Part shown: one piece after another, positions 1-8,040 of the stretch | Numbering within the stretch: the stretch's first letter is position 1 | How the letters are laid out: every line of letters begins with the position of its first letter | NCBI RefSeq assembly: GCF_031884435.1 | Contig: NZ_CP134779.1 | Span: 1,240,001-1,304,000 of the forward strand | Source: Bosea sp. 685 | Lineage (GTDB): Bacteria > Pseudomonadota > Alphaproteobacteria > Rhizobiales > Beijerinckiaceae | Direction: 5' to 3' | Length of the DNA: 64,000 bases | Notes under the pieces: generated by a model | Seen by the model: the letters and a program-made list of their open reading frames with translations, nothing else | Told to the model about the DNA's origin: nothing | The model's database searches: none | Made by a program: the position numbers and the translations under genes

Positions 1-1752
1 GTGATGGGCGGCAATTTCGTGATCGGGGTGATCGTCTTCACCATCCTGATCATCGTCAACTTCGTCGTCATCACCAAGGGTTCGGGCCGTATCGCCGAGG
101 TCGCGGCGCGCTTCGCGCTCGACGCCATGCCGGGCAAGCAGATGGCGATCGACGCCGATCTCTCGGCCGGGCTGATCGATCAGGAGGTCGCGAAAGTCCG
201 GCGCAAGGCGCTGGAGGACGAGGCGAACTTCTTCGGCTCGATGGACGGCGCCTCGAAATTCGTGCGCGGCGATGCGATCGCGGCCCTGCTGATCACCTTT
301 ATCAACGTGCTCGGCGGCATCATCATCGGCGTCGCGCAGCAGGGCATGAGCTTTGGCGCGGCCGCGCATAACTATACGATGTTGACCGTCGGTGACGGTC
401 TCGTCAGCCAGATTCCGGCGTTGATCGTCTCGACGGCGGCTGGCCTGCTCGTCTCGAAATCGGGCGTGCGCGGTGCCGCCGACAAGGCGCTCGGCAAACA
501 GCTCTCGGGCTACCCCAAGGCGCTCGGCATGTCGGCTGCGGTGATGCTGCTGATCGCGGTCCTGCCCGGCATCCCGATGCTACCCTTTCTTGTGCTGGCA
601 GGCGGCTCGGCGTGGCTCGCGCGTCATTTCGGCAAGCTCGCCAAGACCAAGCAGACGGAGGAAGCGGTCGCGGCGCAGGCAGCCTCGCCGCTCTCCGCCG
701 ACGGCACGCCGAAGGAGGAGACGCTCAACGACCTGCTCAAGCTCGACGAGCTCAAGATCGAGATCGGCTACGGCCTGCTGCCGCTGGTCAATGCGGCTGG
801 CGGGCAGGACAGGCTGACGGACCAGGTCCGCGCATTGCGGCGCCAGCTCGCGGCCGAGCTCGGCTTCGTCATGCCGGCGGTGCGTATCGTCGACAACGTC
901 CAGCTCGAGGCGAACTACTATTACATCAAGATCAAGGAGATCGATGCCGGGCACGGCATCGTTTATGCCGGCCAGTACATGGCCATGGACCCGATGGGTG
1001 GCGCGGTGAACCTGCCCGGCCATAATGTCCTGGAGCCGACCTTCGGCCTGCCCGCGACCTGGATTGACGCCGCCTTGCAGGACGAGGCGCAATTGCGCGG
1101 CTTCACCGTGGTGGACGCCGCGACCGTGATCTCGACGCATCTCACCGAGGTGCTGAAATCGAACATGCCCGAGCTGCTTTCGCATGGCGAGGTGCAGAAG
1201 CTGCTGCGCGAGCTGCAGAAGGACCATGCCGACCTGCTCAAGGAGATCGTGCCGAGCCAGATCTCGACCACAGGCATCCAGCGCGTGCTGCAATTGCTCC
1301 TGGCGGAACGCGTCTCGATCCGCGATCTCGCCACCATCATCGAGGGCATCGCCGAAGTCGCCGGCAGCATCAAGAATCCGCGCGACATCGCCGAGCATGT
1401 CCGCACGCGCCTTGCCCGTCAGATCTGCGCGCAGTTCTCCAACGGCCAGGGCAATCTGCCGATCATCACGCTCTCCTCGGCCTGGGAAAGCATCTTCGCC
1501 GAATCGATTATCGGCCAGGGCGAGGAGCGTCATCTCGCCATGCAGCCCTCGCGGCTGCAGGAGTTTGTGCGCCATGTCCGCGACAAGTTCGAGGAGGCGG
1601 CGCGCATCGGCGAGATGCCGGCGCTCGTCACCTCCGGACTGGCACGGCCCTTCGCGCGGCAGATCATCGAGCGCTTCCGCCGGGAGACGCCAGTGCTCTC
1701 GCAGGCCGAGATCCATCCCCGCGTCAGGCTGAAGACGGTCGGCAGCGTCTGA
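1..1752 (+). CDS. flhA: Flagellar export apparatus protein FlhA (5' end outside window)
   Basis: This is the C-terminal 583 residues of FlhA, the nonameric inner-membrane export gate of the flagellar type III secretion system. FlhA is normally about 700 residues, so roughly the first 110 (the first membrane helices) lie before the window. Visible are a membrane helix at about residues 6-27, the highly conserved cytoplasmic loop of the FHIPEP family just after it (RIAEVAARFALDAMPGKQ), further helices at about 90-205, and a long cytoplasmic domain from about 215 to the end that binds substrate-chaperone complexes and FliJ. The GTG at position 1 is an internal codon, not a start. fliJ and fliI lie within 9 kb. 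The family call is secure. Confidence 0.96.
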   Translation: MMGGNFVIGVIVFTILIIVNFVVITKGSGRIAEVAARFALDAMPGKQMAIDADLSAGLIDQEVAKVRRKALEDEANFFGSMDGASKFVRGDAIAALLITFINVLGGIIIGVAQQGMSFGAAAHNYTMLTVGDGLVSQIPALIVSTAAGLLVSKSGVRGAADKALGKQLSGYPKALGMSAAVMLLIAVLPGIPMLPFLVLAGGSAWLARHFGKLAKTKQTEEAVAAQAASPLSADGTPKEETLNDLLKLDELKIEIGYGLLPLVNAAGGQDRLTDQVRALRRQLAAELGFVMPAVRIVDNVQLEANYYYIKIKEIDAGHGIVYAGQYMAMDPMGGAVNLPGHNVLEPTFGLPATWIDAALQDEAQLRGFTVVDAATVISTHLTEVLKSNMPELLSHGEVQKLLRELQKDHADLLKEIVPSQISTTGIQRVLQLLLAERVSIRDLATIIEGIAEVAGSIKNPRDIAEHVRTRLARQICAQFSNGQGNLPIITLSSAWESIFAESIIGQGEERHLAMQPSRLQEFVRHVRDKFEEAARIGEMPALVTSGLARPFARQIIERFRRETPVLSQAEIHPRVRLKTVGSV

Positions 1753-1847
1753 GACGGCCGCCGGCAACACGGCTCCATCGCCTGACGCTGCTCGGGCTTG
1801 CCTCCTGCAACTCACATCCCGGTCGCATACGCCCAGCCAGCTTGACG

Positions 1848-1897
1848 CTCGATTGTTCACTATAATAGTATATCGTACTCTATAGTGGACAATCGAG
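1848..1897. promoter_or_regulatory. AT-rich 17-bp inverted repeat upstream of acetyltransferase gene
   Basis: Arms 1848-1864 and 1881-1897 match at 16 of 17 positions (left arm CTCGATTGTTCACTATA). They flank a 16-base spacer that itself holds a small AGTA/TACT palindrome. The region is strikingly AT-rich for this genome and ends 10 bases before the ATG of the acetyltransferase. It has the look of an operator for a dimeric repressor overlapping the promoter; the TATAAT at 1861-1866 and TATAGT at 1881-1886 are possible -10 elements. It could also form a hairpin, but there is no T run after it. No regulator gene is adjacent. Confidence 0.55.
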
Positions 1898-1906
1898 AGC
1901 GCGAGC

Positions 1907-2395
1907 ATGAGCATCCGACCGGCCCTTGCGGCCGACCTGCCGGCGATCCTGGCGATCTACAACGCTGTGATCGCGACCTCGACCGCGGTCTACACGGAGA
2001 CGCCGGCGACCCTGGCGGATCGGCAGGCCTGGTTCGCGGCGCGGACGGAGCAGGGCTATCCGGTGCTGGTCGCCGATGAAGCTGGCGAAGCTGTCGGCTA
2101 CGCGACTTTCGGCGATTTCCGGGCCTGGCCGGGTTATCGCCACACCGTCGAGCACAGCGTCCATATCCGTGCCGACCGACAGGGCAGGGGGCTCGGCAAG
2201 GGCCTGGTCTCGGCTCTGTTCCCCCATGCCGCCCAGCTCGACAAGCATGTGATGATCGCTGGCATCGATGCGGCGAACGAAGCGTCGCTGCGGATGCATG
2301 AGCGCCTCGGCTTCACCCAGGCGGGGCGTTTCAACGAGGTTGGGCGCAAGTTCGACCGCTGGCTCGACCTCGTCTTCCTGCAGCGCCTGATATGA
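1907..2395 (+). CDS. GNAT N-acetyltransferase, phosphinothricin acetyltransferase-like
   Basis: A 162-residue protein of the Pat/Bar branch of the GNAT superfamily, which transfers acetyl from acetyl-CoA to an amino group of a small amino-acid analogue. The start gives the typical N-terminus (MSIRPALAADLPAI). The middle holds the characteristic YATFGDFR and the pair HTVEHSVHI, followed by the acetyl-CoA pyrophosphate loop (RQGRGLGKGL) and a C-terminal MHERLGF segment. The stop overlaps the ATG of the DMT exporter by four bases (ATGA), so the two are translated together. A palindrome lies directly upstream. The true substrate cannot be told: homologues in such genomes acetylate phosphinothricin, methionine sulfoximine or similar compounds. 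Confidence 0.85.
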   Translation: MSIRPALAADLPAILAIYNAVIATSTAVYTETPATLADRQAWFAARTEQGYPVLVADEAGEAVGYATFGDFRAWPGYRHTVEHSVHIRADRQGRGLGKGLVSALFPHAAQLDKHVMIAGIDAANEASLRMHERLGFTQAGRFNEVGRKFDRWLDLVFLQRLI

Positions 2396-3363
2396 CGGAT
2401 CTGCGCAGCAGTGCTGAGGCATTCGTCGCGCCGGCCTCGACCGAGGCGCGTGGCCGCGTGGCCAGGCAGCCATTTCTATCTCTCAACGCTCTTCTCTTCG
2501 TCGCGATGTGCCTCGCCTGGGGGCTCACCTTCCTGCCAGTCAAGATCGCTGTGGCGCATGTGCCTCCGATCTTTCTGGCGGCGGCACGCTTCAGCATCGC
2601 CGGCCTGCTGCTGCTTGCCTGGGCCGGGCGTGGCGCGTTCAAGGTTCCGATACAGGCATGGCTGCGGCTCGTCGGCACCGCGCTGCTGGTCAATAGCTGC
2701 AATTACGCTTTGCTGTTCTGGGGCATGGCGCACGCGCCCTCCGGGCTCGCGGCGATCATCAATATGGCGACGATCCCGATCTATACGGTGCTGGCGAGCC
2801 GCGTGATCGAGGGGCAGCCCATCAGCGGGCGCCGCATCGCCGCGGTCGCTCTCGGGGCCATCGGGCTCAGCTTCCTGTTCGCGACACGGGCGCTGGGGGG
2901 CTTGAGCGCGGCGAAGGGCGATGGGCTGGAACTCTGGGGCCTGGCGGCGATCGCACTGGGGACGTTCTGCCACTGCGTCGGGGCGGTGCTGAGCCGCAAG
3001 ATCGCAGGCTCTGTGCCGACCCTGACGCTGGCGGGCTGGCAGACCATGATCGGTGCGCTTGGGCTGATTTTGCTCTCGCTCTCGCTCGAGCCTGTCAGCA
3101 TCGCGCATCTGCGGGCGCTTGTGGAATGGCCGACGGCGCCGGCGCTCGCCTTCGTCGTCATCGTCGGCTCGCTCGTCGGCTTCACCATCTTTCTGAGGCT
3201 GCTGCGCGACTGGGGCGCGTTCTACGCCGGGCTCTTCGCCTTCGTCAGCCCAGTCATCGCGGTCGGCGCCGGCGTGGTCGCGCTGGGCGAACCCTTCGGA
3301 TGGCCCGAGGCGGTCGGCGCGCTCCTGATGTTCGGCGCGGCGGCGATCGCGCTCAGGAAATAG
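2392..3363 (+). CDS. EamA/DMT-family transporter
   Basis: A 323-residue integral membrane protein with two EamA repeats, about ten hydrophobic segments in total, of the drug/metabolite transporter superfamily. A roughly 35-residue hydrophilic N-terminus precedes the first helix (LFVAMCLAWGLTFLPVKIAV), whose AWG-x-F pattern is typical of EamA. Members export amino acids, purines or toxic metabolites. The ATG overlaps the stop of the upstream acetyltransferase by four bases, which suggests that modified substrate or related compounds are exported, but this is inference. The gene converges with the YbhN-type gene, leaving only 12 bases between the stops. Confidence 0.85.
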   Translation: MTDLRSSAEAFVAPASTEARGRVARQPFLSLNALLFVAMCLAWGLTFLPVKIAVAHVPPIFLAAARFSIAGLLLLAWAGRGAFKVPIQAWLRLVGTALLVNSCNYALLFWGMAHAPSGLAAIINMATIPIYTVLASRVIEGQPISGRRIAAVALGAIGLSFLFATRALGGLSAAKGDGLELWGLAAIALGTFCHCVGAVLSRKIAGSVPTLTLAGWQTMIGALGLILLSLSLEPVSIAHLRALVEWPTAPALAFVVIVGSLVGFTIFLRLLRDWGAFYAGLFAFVSPVIAVGAGVVALGEPFGWPEAVGALLMFGAAAIALRK

Positions 3364-3375
3364 CCCGGCCGGTCT

Positions 3376-4455
3376 TCAAACGATTGGCGGGTCGGCGCTT
3401 CGGGCCTTGGCGTCGGCCTGCGCGACGGCGACCGTCAGCTTGTGTTTCTTGAGTTGGGAGCGCTCGAAGGCAAGCACCACCGGCAGCGATATGACCAGTG
3501 GAAGAATGAGGTAGAACAGCCGCCAGATCAAAAGCGCGGCGAAGACGGCCGGCGCCGGCACGCCCGGCATCACAGCGAGGAAGACCGCCTCCATCACGCC
3601 GACGCCGCCCGGCACCTGGCTCAGCAGCCCGGCCGAGAAGGAGAGCAGGAAGGCGCCCAGAACGATCATGAAGCCCGGATTGCCCTGGTCGGGCAGGGCG
3701 AAATAGATGATGCCGGCCGCACCGGCGAGCTCCAGCGGAGCCGCCAGATATTGGCGCGCGACGATCGGCAGGCGCGGATAGATCAGTTCGAACTTTCCGA
3801 TCTTGAACGGCTTGAACTTCAGCCAGGAGCCGATCGTGTAGAGCACGACGAAGCCGAGCATGCCGAAGCCGATCAATCGTGCCGTCTGATCGCCGATCGC
3901 GAAGCGCGTCGAGAGCCGTGTCAGGGGGCGCAGGATTTCCGGCTCGATCACCAGGACGAGCCCGAGCAGCAGGATCGTGCCGAAGGCGAAGGTGAAAGAG
4001 CACAGCGCCACCAGCACGGCGACGTCGGCGGCCGTCAGCCCCTTGGCCGTATAGGCCCGGAACCGCACCATGCCGCCGGAGAAGACCGACGCGCCGATAT
4101 TATGGGACAGCGCATAGGTGACGAAGGAGCACAGCGAGATATAGGGCCAGGAGATGCCCTTCTCCTTGCCGATATGGATGAGCGCGATGCGATCGTACCA
4201 GGCGAGCGCGGCATAGGCGACGAGAGTGGCGAGCGCGGCATGCAGGAAGGCGTCGGAAGGGATCACCGCGATCTTCTGGCCGATGCGGCTCGCGACGATC
4301 TTGATGTTGTCCCAGAGGTTGCCCTGCTCCAGCAAGGCCTGGATCGCGGCGTCGGTGCCGGCCTCGGTCTTGAGCTTCTCCCAGAGCAGGTCGACCGACC
4401 AGACGACCGCGACAAGCCCGATGATCGGCCAGAGATAGTCGAGATACTTTTTCAT
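3376..4455 (-). CDS. YbhN/UPF0104-family membrane protein (LPG synthase TM-like)
   Basis: A 359-residue polytopic membrane protein related to the flippase-like N-terminal domain of MprF (lysylphosphatidylglycerol synthase transmembrane region, UPF0104/YbhN). Family signatures seen are ALSHNIGASVFSGG with RFRAY shortly after, and SQVPGGVGVMEA near residue 270. There is no aminoacyl-transferase domain, so it is not a full MprF. A likely role is lipid flipping or envelope maintenance, with no known substrate. I chose the ATG giving MKKYLDYLW; an in-frame ATG 33 bases upstream (4488) is also possible and neither has a clear ribosome site. It converges with the DMT gene. Confidence 0.8.
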   Translation of the reverse strand: MKKYLDYLWPIIGLVAVVWSVDLLWEKLKTEAGTDAAIQALLEQGNLWDNIKIVASRIGQKIAVIPSDAFLHAALATLVAYAALAWYDRIALIHIGKEKGISWPYISLCSFVTYALSHNIGASVFSGGMVRFRAYTAKGLTAADVAVLVALCSFTFAFGTILLLGLVLVIEPEILRPLTRLSTRFAIGDQTARLIGFGMLGFVVLYTIGSWLKFKPFKIGKFELIYPRLPIVARQYLAAPLELAGAAGIIYFALPDQGNPGFMIVLGAFLLSFSAGLLSQVPGGVGVMEAVFLAVMPGVPAPAVFAALLIWRLFYLILPLVISLPVVLAFERSQLKKHKLTVAVAQADAKARSADPPIV

Positions 4456-4612
4456 GGGACCCGCGGCTGCGAGGAGACGAAAAGCCATAGATACGCCATT
4501 GCTCGCACATGCGGGAAAGATGCGAGCCGGAGGCTTGCGTCTTCTCTGCCAGCGGTCGCCCGCGAGGGCAAGCGGCGCATGGCTGGATGCCCCTTGGGGA
4601 ACAGACTGGGCG

Positions 4613-4734
4613 CTAGAGCCGGATGATTTCAGATGGAATCACGCAGTGACCCCATCTGAAATCTGAATCCGTCTCTCATCAAGGAGTTAGAGCAGGATGC
4701 GAAAAACCGGTTCCCACTTTTTCGCATCCTGCTC
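4613..4734 (+). repeat. Composite palindromic intergenic repeat, copy 1
   Basis: A 122-bp element made of two hairpins. Hairpin A has 12-bp arms at 4625-4636 and 4652-4663, with an inner TCAC/GTGA pair. Hairpin B has perfect 17-bp arms at 4690-4706 and 4718-4734 around the loop CCGGTTCCCAC. It starts with CTAGAGCC. A second full copy lies at 36660-36789 in the opposite orientation, and half copies related to hairpin B lie near 21091 and 41308. It occupies the middle of the 408-base gap between the YbhN-type gene and the next acetyltransferase; I see no other gene in that gap. Confidence 0.9.
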
Positions 4735-4863
4735 CAGCGCTCGGCTCATGTGTCGATCATGGGATGGCTCTTGTGTCGCGGGCGAAATCCCCCGACCCTG
4801 CCGCCGCGATCATGTCATGATCGCGGCAGTGCCCATCCCGCCGCGTCGCATCAAGAAGCCAGC

Positions 4864-5478
4864 ATGTCCGAAAGCCTTTCCATCAACCTGACCGGCATCA
4901 CCGACCTGCCGCCGGGCAAGATCGCCGCCATCGTCACCTCGCTCGAAATGTTCGAGGCCCCGCCGCCACGCTCCGACCCACCCGGCATGGAGGGGTTCGC
5001 ACTCGATTCGATCGGGCGCGAGGATGTCGCCCGCTATCTCGCGATCTACCGTGTGCTAGGCGAGCGCTGGATGTGGTTCAGCCGGCTGGTCAAGCCGGTG
5101 GCGGAGCTCCAGGCGATCCTGGCCGATCCAGCCGTGGAGTTTTTCGCCGTCCGGCATGATGGCCGCGATGTCGGCTTGCTCGAACTGGATTTCCGCGTGC
5201 CGGGCGAAGGTGAGCTGGCCTTTTTTGGCCTCGATGAGAGCGTGATCGGGCGCGGCGCCGGGCGCTGGCTGATGAACCGTGCCCTCGCCAAGGCCTGGGC
5301 AAAGCCGATCGGCCGCTTCTGGGTGCACACCTGCACGCTGGACCACCAGGGTGCGCCGGAGTTCTATCAGCGCTCCGGCTTCACCGTGTTCAAGCGCAGC
5401 GTCGAGGTCGATGACGATCCGCGGCTGCACGGCCATATGCGGCGCGATAGCGTACCGCATCATCCGGTCATCGCCTGA
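4864..5478 (+). CDS. GNAT family N-acetyltransferase
   Basis: A 204-residue GNAT acetyltransferase with an N-terminal extension of about 30 residues. The acetyl-CoA loop is FFGLDESVIGRGAGRWLMNR at about residues 117-136 and the C-terminal QRSGFTVFKR follows the usual order. I chose the ATG at 4864 (MSESLSINL) rather than the upstream in-frame ATG at 4750, because the extra 38 residues run through low-complexity sequence just behind the repeat. A strong inverted repeat follows the stop. The substrate is unknown. Confidence 0.78.
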   Translation: MSESLSINLTGITDLPPGKIAAIVTSLEMFEAPPPRSDPPGMEGFALDSIGREDVARYLAIYRVLGERWMWFSRLVKPVAELQAILADPAVEFFAVRHDGRDVGLLELDFRVPGEGELAFFGLDESVIGRGAGRWLMNRALAKAWAKPIGRFWVHTCTLDHQGAPEFYQRSGFTVFKRSVEVDDDPRLHGHMRRDSVPHHPVIA

Positions 5479-5487
5479 AACGAACGA

Positions 5488-5541
5488 AGCCCTCATTCCG
5501 GCGAGAGCGAGCCATGCTCACCTCTCGCCGGAATGAGGGCT
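5488..5541 (+). terminator. Perfect 20-bp stem-loop after GNAT gene
   Basis: Arms 5488-5507 (AGCCCTCATTCCGGCGAGAG) and 5522-5541 are perfect inverse complements around a 14-base loop. It starts 10 bases after the acetyltransferase stop. No T run follows, so it may be a transcript-end-protecting hairpin or a member of a dispersed palindrome family rather than a classic intrinsic terminator. Confidence 0.6.
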
Positions 5542-5557
5542 GATCGTTGCGGGCTTC

Positions 5558-5661
5558 GAGAGCGTTTTCGAGCGAAGTGGCTACCGCTTCGCGTGAAGAA
5601 AACGTGTTAAAACAAAGACCGAGAGCAATTGAACGATCCAATCGGATCGGAAATTGTTCTA
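5558..5661. repeat. Intergenic palindromic repeat abutting the fliJ stop
   Basis: A roughly 104-bp element starting CGAGAGCG and ending TGTTCTA, with a GATCC/GGATC palindrome near 5635-5649 and a related GCTTCGCG-rich first half. I recognise this kind of sequence as a dispersed intergenic repeat of Hyphomicrobiales genomes, but only one copy is in the window. Its last bases (CTA at 5659-5661) are the TAG stop of fliJ on the minus strand. Confidence 0.55.
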
Positions 5662-6069
5662 GGCGCCGGCGCGGGCGCGCAGTCCAATCGAGTCCATCAT
5701 CGCCTGGTCGCGGGCCGCCTCGGCGGCACGCTCGGTGGCGCGTTCGCGATCGTCGAGGATCTCGACCTTCTTCATGTCCTCGAAGGCTTCCTGCAATTCG
5801 GCCTTGGCCTCGTCGAGCTGACCCTTCAGGTTGTCGGCCGACTGGCGCAGGTTGTCGCGGCGGCCGAGAGCCGCTTTGGCATAGGTCGGGTAGGCGAAAT
5901 GCGCCGGATCGGAAATTCCGGCCCGGGTTTCTTCGCTCTGGATCTCGCGATCCAGATCGGTCGCCATCCGATGAAACTCGGCGATCATCATCTCAATCTG
6001 GCTAACCCGGCGACGCTTTTCGTCCACCTGGAAGCGTTTGAGACGCAAAAGGGTCTCTCGCGACTTCAT
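5659..6069 (-). CDS. fliJ: Flagellar export protein FliJ
   Basis: A 136-residue, almost entirely helical, charged protein predicted to form an antiparallel coiled coil. Its pattern (MKSRETLLRLKRFQVDEKRR, then IEMMIAEFHRMATDLDREI) matches the FliJ of Hyphomicrobiales. FliJ is the central stalk of the FliI ATPase and ferries chaperones to FlhA. In many relatives fliJ directly follows fliI; here it is 2 kb downstream of fliI on the same strand, with a DUF1304 gene and an opposite-strand MFS gene between. The stop codon is supplied by the end of an intergenic repeat. Confidence 0.85.
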   Translation of the reverse strand: MKSRETLLRLKRFQVDEKRRRVSQIEMMIAEFHRMATDLDREIQSEETRAGISDPAHFAYPTYAKAALGRRDNLRQSADNLKGQLDEAKAELQEAFEDMKKVEILDDRERATERAAEAARDQAMMDSIGLRARAGA

Positions 6070-6307
6070 GTCGTGTCCAACTCCTGATTACACTTGGTCG
6101 CGCGCCGACCCCTCGACACGCAACCGGAACTCTATCCGCGAGACAAAAAGCACAATGGGGCAAGGAGGTTGACCGTTCCTTACCGAAATCGGTTGCTTTG
6201 CATGCATGTTGAGGCCGCGTCGCGGGCTCTGCCGCTCCTGACATGCTTCAGCTAAGCGTTTCGCAACAGAGTGGGGCATCGCCCTCGCCGTCGACGGAAA
6301 CGCTCTC

Positions 6308-7527
6308 TTGGCTGCCCCCTTCCTGTCCGCCTCCTCGCGCCCGTCCGGGCATGGACCGCTGCTCTGCGGCCTGGCTCTGACCCGCATCATCGGTTGGGGT
6401 TCGACCTATTACGCACCGTCCGTGCTGGTGGGCTATCTCGATCGCGAAATGGGGCTCGGGCCCGAGCTCGTCTTCAGCGGTGTCACCATCCTGCTGCTCA
6501 CCGGGGCGTTCGTGGCGCCAGCCATGGGCAAGCATCTCGATGTGCATGGCACGCGCCGCTCGATGTGCGTCGGCGCAGTGATCTGCGGGCTCGGCCTGGC
6601 GACGCTCGCCCTGGCGCAGGGGCCGGTCAGCTATCTCGCGAGCTGGTTCGTCATCGGCATCGGCCATGCGATGACGCTGGCCAATGTCGGCAACGTCACC
6701 GTGGCCCAGGTCATGGGCGAGCGCACGCGCCGGGCGCTTGGTCTGATGATGCTGGTGACCGGGTTCTCCTCGAGCGTGTTCTGGCCGCTCGCCGCCTTCC
6801 TGTCGCAGGCCTATGGCTGGCGCGTCGCCTGGCTGATCTTCGCGGCGATGCAGATCGTCATCGTGCTGCCGATCCATTTCGCCATCCCGGCCTATCATCG
6901 CTCGTCGACCGGAGAGGCGGTGGTCGGGCCGGTGAAGACGGATGATGTGGGCAGCGCCCCCTGACGCAGCGCCGGGCAACCTTCTGGTTGCTTGCCTTGA
7001 TCTTTTCCGCCAGCGGGCTCGTCTCCTGGGGCTTGCCCCTGAATCTCATCGCTTTGCTGCAGAGCTCGGGCCTGAGCCAGGCGAGCGCGGTCGGTATCGC
7101 CTCCTTGGGCGGCCCGGCGACGCTTTTGGCGCGCCTGGTCGATGCGGTCGCGGGCGAGCGTTTCCCGGTCGAGCGCGTGGCGTTGGGCGGGCTTGCGCTG
7201 GGGCCGCTCGCCTGCCTGATCATGGCATTCGGGCCAGGCTCAGCGGTGACCGCGGCCAGCTTCGTCATCTGCTTCAGCGCTGCGATGGGGGTGATCTCGG
7301 TCGCACGCGCGACGTTGCCGCTGGCGCTGTTCGGCCGCCAGGGTTTCGGGGCGATGCTGGGCAAGCTCGCGGTGCCACAGAACATCGCCTTTGCCGTGGC
7401 GCCCCTGCTGTTTGCGGTGATGATCGAGACGCTGGGCAACCGCGCCACGCTGGTCGCCTCGGCGGCGATCCAGCTCGTCGGCTTTCTGGCGATGCTGTGG
7501 CTGGTGCGCCTGCTGAGAGGCGCCTAG
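6308..7527 (+). pseudogene. MFS transporter split by a single-base frameshift
   Basis: Two consecutive reading frames together make one 12-helix major facilitator of about 405 residues. The first half (6308-6964, TTG start uncertain) has six helices with the MFS loop motif after helix 2 (GKHLDVHGTRRS). It stops at 6962-6964. The second half continues in another frame through LTQRRATFWLLALIF and six more helices to 7527. The break lies in the central cytoplasmic loop at a run of five C (6957-6961). Adding one C gives GSAPLTQRRATFW and joins the halves exactly. It is either a genuine recent frameshift, a phase-variable run, or a homopolymer error in the sequence. The substrate is unknown. Confidence 0.8.
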
Positions 7528-7543
7528 ACGCTTGAGGCCTGCT

Positions 7544-7897
7544 TCAGATCCTGAACAGCAGCGCCAGCAAGGCCAGGGCGGCGGGCGCGGCCTGGATGTA
7601 GAGGATCTTGCGGCTGGCGGTCGCCGCGCCATAGAGGCCTGCGACGATCACGCAGGCGAGGAAGAAGGTTTTGATCGCGAAACCAGCCTCGCCGAGCCAC
7701 AGACCCCAGACCAGCCCTGCGACCAGGAAACCGTTATAGAGGCCCTGATTGGCGGCGAGCGTCTTGCTCTGGGCCGAGAATTCCGCCGTGGTGCCGAATG
7801 CCTTGCGGCCGCGCGGGGTGTCCCACCACACCATTTCGAGCATGACGATATAGGCATGGATCAGCGCGACGACGCAGATCAGGATGGTCGCTGTCAT
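7544..7897 (-). CDS. DUF1304 family membrane protein
   Basis: A 117-residue protein with four hydrophobic helices of the DUF1304 family (small integral membrane proteins of unknown function). The family's LEMVWWDTPRGRKAFGT and NQGLYNGFLVAGL segments are clear. I chose the ATG at 7897 (MTATILI), which has GGAG eight bases upstream, over an upstream codon at 7942 that would add a cysteine-rich tail unlike the family. It lies between fliI and fliJ on the same strand, and nothing known ties it to flagella. Confidence 0.82.
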   Translation of the reverse strand: MTATILICVVALIHAYIVMLEMVWWDTPRGRKAFGTTAEFSAQSKTLAANQGLYNGFLVAGLVWGLWLGEAGFAIKTFFLACVIVAGLYGAATASRKILYIQAAPAALALLALLFRI

Positions 7898-8040
7898 CGG
7901 GCTGGCTCCAGTCAGGGCGGATCGGCAGCAGTGAACGTCCATTCGCGCCGATTCAGCAAGCGGTCGGCCGGATCCTTCCCCAGAAGCCCCTGTTCAGAAA
8001 GCCGCCTGTGCTCGTTGCAAGCACGGGCGTATCCTCCGCC

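Noticed and set aside
1842..1866. Sigma-70-like pair TTGACG (1842) and TATAAT (1861)
   Set aside because: The spacer is only 13 bases, too short for a normal promoter; left as part of the palindrome description.
3442..4626. 394-residue frame opposite the YbhN-type gene
   Set aside because: Low-complexity charged composition expected from the reverse of a membrane-protein gene; the minus-strand gene has clear family motifs.
6942..7535. 197-residue third-frame ORF across the MFS break
   Set aside because: Gly/Arg-rich without hydrophobic helices; the second MFS half in frame 1 has clear membrane segments.
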